64,000 nt of DNA from CAVQXR01 sp046330455 (GTDB lineage Bacteria; Actinomycetota; Thermoleophilia; Gaiellales; Gaiellaceae). The stretch lies in NCBI GenBank assembly GCA_046330455.1, contig JAXLSU010000001.1, positions 124,001 to 188,000 on the forward strand. The letters run 5' to 3'. A program made the position numbers and the translations under genes. Of the stretch, positions 57,481 through 64,000 are shown piece after piece (positions within the stretch are counted from its first letter, which is position 1; the number at the start of each line of letters is the position of its first letter). The notes beneath the pieces are model-generated. The model was given only the letters and a program-made list of their open reading frames with translations, searched no databases and was not told the DNA's origin.

Positions 57481-57630
57481 ATGGCCTCGTACACGTGGAA
57501 GAGGTGGCGGGCTCGCTACCTGCCGAGCGCGCTCGAGGTCCTGACGCTCGACGCCGCACGGGTGAAGGACATCACCGCCTTCGTGTACCCCGAGCTCTTA
57601 CCCCGCTTCAGCTTGCCCGCCAAACGCTAG
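57481..57630 (+). pseudogene. C-terminal fragment of an ECF sigma factor (SnoaL-tailed type)
   Basis: Fifty codons ending at the TAG read RYLPSALEVLTLDAARVKDI and TAFVYPELLPRFSLPA, the hallmark end of ECF sigma factors with a SnoaL-like C-terminal domain (usual form VLTL..GRI..ITAFLDP.LF.RFGLP). The sigma domains 2 and 4 are missing. The rest of the 436-base gap (57332-57767) shows nothing else. Confidence 0.65.
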
Positions 57631-57767
57631 AGACCAGCGCCCCTCGCACGAAGATGGGTCGACGTCGCCTACGCTGGTGTCGCGCAAGGCGCAGGCGAGG
57701 AGGCAGGAGCGTAGAAGGAGGCCCACGCGCCCGGCCTCTCCTACGGGGGCGTCGCCCAGGTTCTCGG

Positions 57768-58184
57768 CTAGCTCGGCGAAGCGCCGAGGATCCGGCCGGC
57801 GAGGACGCTCTGGTGCCAGCTGACGAGCACCCAGCGTCCGTCTGCGTGGACCCAGGTGGTCGTGAAGCCCATGAAGCGCTGCCGGAAGCCGGCGTCGCGC
57901 GGCTTGCCGCGGAATGTCGAGAACCCGCTCACGTGCCCGGTCGTACCCCAGACCTTCACCGCCGTCTCGCGGGGCACCCACTGGAACGACTCCCAGACGC
58001 CCCCGTGGAACGCGATGTGGTCGACGAACTCCACCTTGGTCATGCGCCAGGGGTAGTCCTCGTCGAGGATCTCGGAGTCCTCGGCAAAGAACGAGTAGAA
58101 CGTGTCGAGGTCGAGCGCGTTGAGCGCTGCCGCCCAGTCCTCGAAGGCGCGCTCCAGGCCGGCTGGCGTGGCGTCGTACTGCAT
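57768..58184 (-). CDS. NTF2/SnoaL-like fold protein
   Basis: The 138-residue protein has the cone-shaped fold signature: AFEDWAAALNALDLDTFYSF with FAEDSEILDEDYP, and a closing strand TTTWVHADGRWVLVSWHQS. The family includes polyketide cyclases and hydrolases; no catalytic assignment is possible here. Confidence 0.8.
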   Translation of the reverse strand: MQYDATPAGLERAFEDWAAALNALDLDTFYSFFAEDSEILDEDYPWRMTKVEFVDHIAFHGGVWESFQWVPRETAVKVWGTTGHVSGFSTFRGKPRDAGFRQRFMGFTTTWVHADGRWVLVSWHQSVLAGRILGASPS

Positions 58185-58280
58185 GGCGGTCTCGTCGTCT
58201 CCCTGCGCGGCTCGCGGAGCCGGCGGCGCTTGAGACTACCACCTGCGCCGCCGGGCTGCCCCGGGCCGCACGCCGGGCGC

Positions 58281-58703
58281 TCAGCGGTGTCGCGGTCGTC
58301 GGGCCTCGGCCGAGGCGGCGGGAATCCCCTCGAGGCCGGCAGCATGGAGGACCCTCTGGTCGAAGGAGGCAATCGCGGCGCCTGCGGAGCGGGCGGTGGC
58401 GAGGCAGTAGGCATCCGGGAGGCTGATCGGGTGCGCGCCGCGGAGACGTGCGGCCACGACACCGACCGCCTCGTTCGGCCGGTGGGTCACGACGCCGAGG
58501 GCGTCGATCGCCTCGCGCGCGGCCCGCAGTCGCTGCCGCTCGGTTGCGGGGGCGACGAGGACCTCGGTGAGGTTGACGACGCTGATGAGCAGGCTCGTGT
58601 CACGGTGCCGCCAACGACGGAAGAGCGTTCGCGCACGGTGGTGGTGGGGATCGTTGCCGTCGAGCGCGCCGATCAGGACGTCGGCGTCGAGGACGACCTT
58701 CAC
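58281..58703 (-). CDS. VapC-like PIN-domain toxin, second copy
   Basis: The 140-residue PIN protein has MKVVLDADVLIGALDGNDPH, SVVNLTEVLVAPATE and ISLPDAYCLATARSAGAAIAS. It overlaps its antitoxin gene by four bases. It is not closely similar to the PIN toxin at 56640, so the two pairs were acquired separately. Confidence 0.87.
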   Translation of the reverse strand: MKVVLDADVLIGALDGNDPHHHRARTLFRRWRHRDTSLLISVVNLTEVLVAPATERQRLRAAREAIDALGVVTHRPNEAVGVVAARLRGAHPISLPDAYCLATARSAGAAIASFDQRVLHAAGLEGIPAASAEARRPRHR

Positions 58704-58921
58704 CGCTCGGCGTCTTCCCGGTCGAGTTGCTCCAGGTAGCCGGGCGGGTAGGTACCGGTGAGGGCGCCGAAGGCACGTTCGAAGCTGACCGTGCCGCGGC
58801 GGACGCGCAGCTCACCGTCCTCGAGCGCTTCGATGACGACCTGATCGCCGGCGTTCAGCCCCGTCGCCTTCAGCACTGCCACGGGGATCGTGATCTGGTT
58901 CTTCGTCGAGATCTTTGGCAT
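58700..58921 (-). CDS. AbrB-like VapB antitoxin, second copy
   Basis: MPKISTKNQITIPVAVLKAT and GDQVVIEALEDGELRVRRG give a standard AbrB/MazE domain; the rest (FERAFGALTGTYPPGYLEQL) is the toxin-binding tail. Length is 73. A perfect palindrome lies directly upstream. Confidence 0.88.
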   Translation of the reverse strand: MPKISTKNQITIPVAVLKATGLNAGDQVVIEALEDGELRVRRGTVSFERAFGALTGTYPPGYLEQLDREDAER

Positions 58922-58923
58922 TT

Positions 58924-58944
58924 CCTTTACGATATCAGTAAAGG
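58924..58944 (-). promoter_or_regulatory. VapB operator palindrome
   Basis: CCTTTAC-GATATCA-GTAAAGG, an exact seven-base inverted repeat two bases from the antitoxin start codon, as expected for autoregulation by a VapBC complex. Confidence 0.7.
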
Positions 58945-59047
58945 CCTTGCCTCTTGGCAGCCCCGCAGGAACAGCGGCATCGTCACCTGAACCGGCCGCG
59001 GGGCCGGAGGCATCACCCTGCGTTCGCGTCCAGTGGCTGTGACGGCG

Positions 59048-60751
59048 TCAGGACGCCGCGACGACGTCTGTCGGCTCGGCGGGTGCCGGCAGGTCGCCTT
59101 CGGCCAGGAGGCGGTGGACGAGTCGAACTGCGATCGCTCCTTCGCCGACCGCGGAGGCGACGCGCATCACGGAGCCGTTCCGGACATCCCCGGCTGCAAG
59201 GACGCCCGGCATGCTGGCTTCGAGCGAGAACGGGCGGCGCGACAACGGCCACAGGTGGGCGGGGATCTCGTCACCGGTGAGCAGGAATCCATGCGGCTCC
59301 CTCGCCAGCTCGACCGGCAGCCACTCTGTCTGCGGACGGGCGCCGATCAGCACGAAGAGCGCGTCCGCCGGGACCGTCTCGTCGCCGCCGGTCGGGCCGT
59401 CGCGCAACACGAGCTGTTGCAGCCGGCCATCCCCTCCGCCACCGGCGACGGTCGTACCGGTACGGACGACGATCTTCGGGGAGGCCTCGACGGCGCGGAC
59501 GAGGTAATGCGACATGCCGGCCTCGAGCGAGCTCGCCCGGACGAGCAGGGTGACGCGCCGGGCGTAACGCGCGAGGTGGAGTGCAGCCTGCCCGGCCGAG
59601 TTTCCGCCGCCGACGACGAATGCCTCCTTGCCTTCGAGCGCCGGCGCCTCCGCCGCAGGCCCACCGTAGAAGACGCCCGCGCCGCTCAGCTGCTCGAGCT
59701 CGGGGATCCCGAGCCGCCGGTAGCTGGCACCTGTCGCGAGAATGACGGCGCGAGCGTCGACGCGCCGGTCGTCGTCGAGCGTCAGCGTGAGCCACTGGTC
59801 GTCAGATCGCTCCAGCGCCGTCGCGCGATGCAGGAAGAAGAAGCTCGCTCCGAAGACGAACGCCTGCTCATACGCCTGCTCGGCGAGTCGGCTGCCGCTG
59901 ATGCCTCGTGGGAAGCCGAGGTAGTTGCGGATCAGCGGGCTCGATCGTGCCTGGCCGCCGATGCCGCCTGCATCGATGACGAGGACGCGCAGACCCTCGG
60001 ATGCCCCGTAGACGGCGGCGGAGAGGCCCGCCGGCCCTGCGCCGACGACGATGACGTCGAACTTCTGTTTCTCGAGGCCGGACGGGGCTCCAGCGACGGC
60101 GGCGATCTCCGCGTTCGAGGGGTCGCTGAGCGTGTGGCCTCCCGGCAGCACCATCAGCGGGAGCCGGGCCTCCGGGCCGGCCTGTGCGATCAGCTCGCGA
60201 CCCTTGTCGGAGTCGGCGAGGTAGAACGAGTGCGGGACCGAGCAGGTCTCGAAGATCGCCCTCAGCTCGTAGGCCCGACCCGACCACTCCTCGCCGACGA
60301 CCTGCACGGTCTGCGGCACGAGCCGCCGCTCTCGTGCCCACTCGAGCAGAAAGGTCGAGATCGCCTCGTGGAAGACCTCGTCGGGCGCTGTGCCCGGGAC
60401 GAGCACGAAGTGGTCGACACGCCCGAGCGCCAGCTCGTCCCGAAGCGTCGCGGCGGTGGCGGGGTCGGCCCATGCGGCCGGGGAGACCAGAGCTGCACGC
60501 TTGGCCTGCGGATGGAGTCGGCGGGCCCGGTCGAGCAGCGCTCCGTCGTCGTCGGTGGCGGACTGCCCTGCGAGCACGAGGGCCACGTCGGCGCCTTCCG
60601 CGCCGAGCCGCTCGAGCACCCGTTGCGCCTCGGCCGGATCGCGCACGGCCTCGACCCGGTAGTGGCCGCCGTAGCGCTCGATCAGCTGACGCTCGACGGC
60701 AGCGAGCGCCTCGGGATCATCGTCGACCGCGAGCATGACCGGAGGCGCCAT
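59048..60751 (-). CDS. receiver-fused thioredoxin reductase-like flavoprotein
   Basis: Residues 1-125 are a receiver-like domain (VMLAVDDDPEALAAVERQLI); residues about 130-215 form a thioredoxin-like segment (LPLMVLPGGHTL); the rest is a TrxB-type FAD/NADPH reductase with VIVVGAGPAGLSAAVYGASE, VILATGASYRRLGIP, AFVVGGGNSAGQAALHLARY and MPGVLAAGDVRNG. The CXXC redox site of thioredoxin reductase is replaced by GGPAAEAP, so it cannot reduce a disulfide in the usual way. Such proteins occur in actinobacteria; their substrate is unknown. Length is 567. Confidence 0.88.
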   Translation of the reverse strand: MAPPVMLAVDDDPEALAAVERQLIERYGGHYRVEAVRDPAEAQRVLERLGAEGADVALVLAGQSATDDDGALLDRARRLHPQAKRAALVSPAAWADPATAATLRDELALGRVDHFVLVPGTAPDEVFHEAISTFLLEWARERRLVPQTVQVVGEEWSGRAYELRAIFETCSVPHSFYLADSDKGRELIAQAGPEARLPLMVLPGGHTLSDPSNAEIAAVAGAPSGLEKQKFDVIVVGAGPAGLSAAVYGASEGLRVLVIDAGGIGGQARSSPLIRNYLGFPRGISGSRLAEQAYEQAFVFGASFFFLHRATALERSDDQWLTLTLDDDRRVDARAVILATGASYRRLGIPELEQLSGAGVFYGGPAAEAPALEGKEAFVVGGGNSAGQAALHLARYARRVTLLVRASSLEAGMSHYLVRAVEASPKIVVRTGTTVAGGGGDGRLQQLVLRDGPTGGDETVPADALFVLIGARPQTEWLPVELAREPHGFLLTGDEIPAHLWPLSRRPFSLEASMPGVLAAGDVRNGSVMRVASAVGEGAIAVRLVHRLLAEGDLPAPAEPTDVVAAS

Positions 60752-61011
60752 TGCCCCCGATTCTACGTGGCGGTCTTCGCACCGTAGACCGCGCGCCGCG
60801 CGATACCCGCTGCGAGCCTCGCGGATCTGCTCGGTGAGCAGGGCATGGCGCCCGTCACGCGCCGACGGCTTCCGGGCGCGCTGGGGCGTGGTGGGCGTGA
60901 TAGCCGCTCGTCGTGACGCCCGGCTCGCGCAGTACCGGTCCGACCCCGACGCGTGACGCGAGTGTCTCCACGATGTGCCTCAGCGCGCGGAGCGGGTCGA
61001 GCTGCCGCCGC

Positions 61012-61668
61012 TCAGCTGCCGGGGCGGATCAGCCCGGACTCGTAGGCGAGGACGACCGCCTGCGCACGGTCACGCAGCCCGAGCTTTGCGAAGACCCGCC
61101 CGACGTGCGTCTTCACGGTCGTCTCGGAGACGACGAGTTGCGCCGCGATCTCCGTGTTCGAGAGGCCGCGAGCGACCAGCTCGAGCACCTCGGTCTCGCG
61201 CCCGGTCAGGTCGGAGAGGCCGGCCGGGCGCGCCGGCGGTGCGAGCCGGTCCGCGAAGCGCTCGAGCAGGCGTCGTGTCACGGTCGGTGCGAGCAGCGCC
61301 TCGCCCGCGTGGACGACCCGGATCGCGTGCGCCAGCTCGTGGCGTCCCGCGTCCTTCAGGAGAAAGCCGCTCGCTCCGGCACCGATCGCGGCCGCGACGA
61401 GCTCGTCGAGGTCGAACGTCGTCAGGATCAGGACGCGCGGCGGCTCCGGGATGGCCTGGAGGCGCCGCGTCGCCTCGATCCCGTCCATCACGGGCATCCG
61501 GATATCCATCGCGACGACGTGCGGGTGGAGCTCGCGGGCACGGTCGACGGCCTCGCGGCCGTTCGCGGCCTCCCCGATGACCCGCAGGTCGTCCTCCGAC
61601 TCGAGCACGGTGCGCAGGCCGGCGCGGACGAGCTCCTGGTCGTCGGCGAGGAGGACGCGGATCGTCAT
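61012..61668 (-). CDS. NarL-type response regulator
   Basis: Receiver domain with VLLADDQELVRAGLRTVLES and VAMDIRMPVMDGIEATRRL (phospho-Asp), and a C-terminal LuxR HTH with LTGRETEVLELVARGLSNTE and SETTVKTHVGRVFAKLGLRD. Its start overlaps the histidine kinase stop by four bases. Target genes are unknown. Confidence 0.93.
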   Translation of the reverse strand: MTIRVLLADDQELVRAGLRTVLESEDDLRVIGEAANGREAVDRARELHPHVVAMDIRMPVMDGIEATRRLQAIPEPPRVLILTTFDLDELVAAAIGAGASGFLLKDAGRHELAHAIRVVHAGEALLAPTVTRRLLERFADRLAPPARPAGLSDLTGRETEVLELVARGLSNTEIAAQLVVSETTVKTHVGRVFAKLGLRDRAQAVVLAYESGLIRPGS

Positions 61669-62783
61669 CGTCCACCCGCGAGCGGGAGCCGTGCGATGAC
61701 CTCGAAGCCGCCGCCCTCGCGCGGTCCGGCGCTGAGCACGCCGCCGCAGAGGCGTGCGCGCTCGCGCATCCCGAGCAGCCCGTGCCCCGGCACGGCCGGC
61801 TCGGAGGCGGCCGTGCCGTCGTCGGTGATCTCGAGCCCGAGCGCGTCGTCCTCGAAGCGGACGACGACGCGCGCCCGCGCTGCCCGGGCATGGCGCCGGA
61901 CGTTGGTCAGCGCCTCCTGCACGATCCGGTAGGCCGACTGCTCGACAAGCGCCGGGAGCGCGCGCTCCGCGCCCTCGACGACGAGCTCGGCCGCGACGCC
62001 GCCCTCACGTAGCTCGGCGACGAGGCCGGGGAGGGCGTGCACGCCCGGCGTCCCGTCGTCTTCGTCGGCCCGGACCGCGCCGACGATCCGGCGTAGATCG
62101 GTGAGCGACGAACGGCCGGTCTCGCGGATCGCCGAGACCGCACCGTGCGCCCGCGCCGGGTCCCGCTCGATGAGCACGTCGGCGGCGTCGGCCTGGACGA
62201 CGATCGCGCTGAGGGCATGGGCGAGCGAGTCGTGGAGGTCTCGCGCGATCCGCTCGCGCTCGTCGCGCACCGCCGCGGCGGCGACCGCCCGGCGCGCGAA
62301 GACCCGGTCGCCGAGCAACGTCGCCACTGCCACGAGCAGGAAGCCGCCGAAGAACCAGCCCGAGTCGACCTTTCCGCCCCCGACGCTCGGCGCGCCGAGC
62401 GCAGCGGCGGTGCCGGCGGCGACCACGGAGAACGCGATCCGCGGGCCGCACGCGGCGGCCAGCGTGTAGGCGGCGAGCCCGAGTGCGAGCCATGCGGCCG
62501 TCACCTCGAGCCCGAGCGCGCCGCTCGTCGCGATCGCCCCAGCGATCGCCACGAACGTCACGAGCGGCCGGGCCCGCCGCAGGGCGATCGGCAGTGTCCC
62601 GGCGAGGCCGAGCGCGATCCGCACCGCCTCCGGCCGGCTGGTCGGCGTCTCCGGGGGTAGGACGGCGAGGACCGCGAGTCCGAGCGCGATGAGCGGGTCG
62701 CGGTGGCGCCAGGCGAGGTCGGCGAGCCGCACGGTGCGCACGCTACTACGCTGGCCGCCCGCCGCCGGGGCGGGCATGCTCAC
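61665..62783 (-). CDS. NarL-partner sensor histidine kinase (HisKA_3)
   Basis: Four to six membrane spans occupy residues about 25-165. The phospho-His is in RERIARDLHDSLAHALSAIV, and the ATPase domain has QEALTNVRRHARAARARVVV and GHGLLGMRERARLCGG. The GTG at 62783 overlaps the previous stop (GTGA); an ATG six bases later is also possible. Spans have no extracellular loop of size, so the signal is probably sensed in the membrane. Confidence 0.9.
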   Translation of the reverse strand: MSMPAPAAGGQRSSVRTVRLADLAWRHRDPLIALGLAVLAVLPPETPTSRPEAVRIALGLAGTLPIALRRARPLVTFVAIAGAIATSGALGLEVTAAWLALGLAAYTLAAACGPRIAFSVVAAGTAAALGAPSVGGGKVDSGWFFGGFLLVAVATLLGDRVFARRAVAAAAVRDERERIARDLHDSLAHALSAIVVQADAADVLIERDPARAHGAVSAIRETGRSSLTDLRRIVGAVRADEDDGTPGVHALPGLVAELREGGVAAELVVEGAERALPALVEQSAYRIVQEALTNVRRHARAARARVVVRFEDDALGLEITDDGTAASEPAVPGHGLLGMRERARLCGGVLSAGPREGGGFEVIARLPLAGGR

Positions 62784-63712
62784 GGACCGAGCCGGCGGAC
62801 GCGACGGGCGCTCCAGGCGAGCGCGACGACGCCGCCCGGCGTGAGCAGGAGGAAGGCGGCGTAGACGGGCAGCTCGCCGGCGAAGGGCTCGAACGCCGCG
62901 AAGGTCGCGACCGCCATCGCCGGGAGCGCGAGGAGGGCGCCGAGCGAGCTTCCGCGTAGGCGCGGTGCCGACGGTCGGGGCGCCGGCGCCGCTAGCGGTG
63001 CTCGGCGCAGGAGCAGGAGCGGCGCTGCGATCAGCACGAGGACGAGCCGGACGGAGAGCGGCGAGGTCGGGGCGACGCCGAGCCCGTACCAGCCGGCGAG
63101 CGCGAGGCCGGCGAGGGCGACGGGCACGCGGCCGGGACGCTCCGGGAGGGAGCGTCCGAGGCGGTCGCAGAGCGCGTAGGCCAGCCCGAGGAGCGCGGCG
63201 AGCGCCGTCGCGTAGACGGCGAACGCGCCGAGCGTCGGCACCCCGTCCCCGTCCGGCTCGTGCACGTAGCCGGCCGCCCAGAGCCCGAATCCGGCCCCGA
63301 CGGCGGCGCTCGCCGCGATGGCACGAACGAGGCTCCCGCGCAGGGCAGCGGGCAGGGCGACCCAGCCGACGCAGACCGTCAGGGGCGCGTGCCAGGCGAG
63401 GCCTGTCCACGAGATCTGCTGTGGGGCCGTGACGAGCACGGTGCCCGCGAGCGCGCCCTCCGCGAGCCAGCCGAAGAGCGCGCCGACCACGAACCAGCCC
63501 GCCCAGGTGCCGACGGCGAAGCGCCGGGCGGCGGCCAGAGCGAGGTAGGAGACGACGCTGTAGGCGAGCCAGGTCAGGGCGACGCCGCCGAGGCCCTCGT
63601 CGTCGCGCCAGCTGGCCCAGAAGACGCCCTCGGAGAAGACCCAGGAGACGGCCCCGAGCGAGAGGGCGTGAGCGAGCCCGGGAAGCGTGCCGCGAAGGCG
63701 GGGGAAGGACAT
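62780..63712 (-). CDS. multi-span membrane protein, unknown
   Basis: The 310-residue product has seven to eight membrane helices (for example ALSLGAVSWVFSEGVFWASW, WAGWFVVGALFGWLAEGALA, VRLVLVLIAAPLLLLRRAPL). No family is recognised. It is first in an operon with the histidine kinase and response regulator (four-base overlaps), so it may supply or be the sensed membrane component. The start at 63712 is the most likely; an in-frame ATG upstream exists. Confidence 0.75.
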   Translation of the reverse strand: MSFPRLRGTLPGLAHALSLGAVSWVFSEGVFWASWRDDEGLGGVALTWLAYSVVSYLALAAARRFAVGTWAGWFVVGALFGWLAEGALAGTVLVTAPQQISWTGLAWHAPLTVCVGWVALPAALRGSLVRAIAASAAVGAGFGLWAAGYVHEPDGDGVPTLGAFAVYATALAALLGLAYALCDRLGRSLPERPGRVPVALAGLALAGWYGLGVAPTSPLSVRLVLVLIAAPLLLLRRAPLAAPAPRPSAPRLRGSSLGALLALPAMAVATFAAFEPFAGELPVYAAFLLLTPGGVVALAWSARRVRRLGP

Positions 63713-63913
63713 CGCTCCGACGCTACCCGCGGCCGGGCCGACGGACGTCATGCTGGAGGACGATCCGCGTCGGTCTGGCGGGGGACGGGGTTGCCAACCG
63801 GCCAAGGCGCGGCGGGTCTGTCCGTTTTCTTGGTGCAGGTGTGGTCTGAGTTGAGCGGGTGCCGCGGCTTCCGGCCCGGAGGGCCGGGAACGGCTCGGAA
63901 AGGAGACCAGACC

Positions 63914-64000
63914 ATGTCCGAGCACCACCCGGAGGCGACGATGCCAGTCGGCGCCTCCGAGCTTGATCTTGGGGATCTGCCGGACGAGCTGATCGACGAA
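63914..64000 (+). CDS. start of a probable IS256-type transposase, cut by right edge
   Basis: AAAGGAGACCAGACC precedes an ATG whose first 29 codons (MSEHHPEATMPVGASELDLG...) lead into GDLPDELIDE. This acidic opening resembles the start of IS256-family transposases in related genomes. About 100 bases upstream the sequence TCTGTCCGTTTTCTTGGTGC looks like an IS256-type left end. Only the first codons are inside the window, so the call is tentative. Confidence 0.45.
   Translation, partial: MSEHHPEATMPVGASELDLGDLPDELIDE

Noticed and set aside
60752..61011. Short plus-strand frames in the 260-base gap before the second two-component system
   Set aside because: No ribosome-binding site, no recognisable sequence and no repeat; nothing supported.
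1..64000. tRNA, rRNA, riboswitch and prophage genes
   Set aside because: No cloverleaf-type sequence with a GTTCGA-loop, no rRNA-like stretch, no known riboswitch core and no phage structural gene was recognised by eye; a covariance-model search would be decisive.

Overview
The window is high-GC actinobacterial DNA. Several things fit Actinomycetota, and most likely a Thermoleophilia-type lineage (inference only): overlapping ATGA/GTGA gene junctions, a PAC2-family protein, an F420-type luciferase-like oxidoreductase, a MarP-like CvpA-protease, actinobacterial-style CtaA, a glutamine-dependent NAD synthetase and several NarL-type two-component pairs. No rRNA or tRNA gene was seen. Nearly all DNA is coding.

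Layout. 1-5.6 kb: a HTH/membrane protein cut by the left edge, a MobA-like nucleotidyltransferase, an amidohydrolase, and a PspC/LiaF-like envelope-stress cluster (response regulator, PspC-fused histidine kinase, divergent PspC and LiaF-like membrane proteins). 5.7-13.5 kb: two secreted unknowns, an M16 peptidase, a cysteine-desulfurase-like enzyme, OsmC, SerC, a TetR regulator and NadE. 13.6-15.7 kb: a DHA2 drug exporter and its TetR regulator, with a promoter overlapped by a palindrome.

15.9-18.1 kb holds the most unusual locus. An XRE-HTH/TPR regulator is followed by four tandem genes, each on a 118-bp unit with its own ribosome-binding site, that encode the same 28-residue secretion-like peptide ending in GAGFSDGR. 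All internal codon differences among copies are synonymous. The layout is that of a receptor with its peptide pheromone (RRNPP-like), here with a multi-copy peptide gene; a tandem small-toxin array is the main alternative.

18.1-33.3 kb: a thioredoxin-like lipoprotein, a rhodanese, a nucleosidase, an amidinohydrolase (DDAH-like), SelD, heme A synthase, PAC2, an SF2 helicase, a secreted beta-propeller protein, then an M20 amidohydrolase, a NodB-type deacetylase and a CobW GTPase. 33.6-36.7 kb: a compositionally different PadR/ABC/FtsX module that looks transferred. 36.8-51.1 kb: CcdA and TlpA, the MarP-like protease, PadR with a HAAS membrane protein, a ring-cleavage dioxygenase with its hydrolase (MhqO/MhqD-like), AcuI-like reductase, and a large LuxR (LAL) regulator divergent from an MMPL exporter operon. 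51.2-59 kb is a worn accessory stretch: a MazEF-like pair with a frameshifted toxin, two VapBC pairs, and fragments of a DHFR-like and an ECF sigma factor gene. 59-64 kb: a receiver-fused flavoprotein disulfide-reductase-like enzyme, a second NarL two-component system, and the start of a probable IS256-type transposase at the right edge.

Two families of short dispersed palindromic repeats lie in intergenic spots: a GTAGGGGC-type element (20.07, 30.99, 33.33 and a cluster at 40.4-40.6 kb) and a GGCGCGGC-hairpin element (30.78, 30.85, 33.26 kb). In three places a repeat supplies the stop codon of the adjacent gene.
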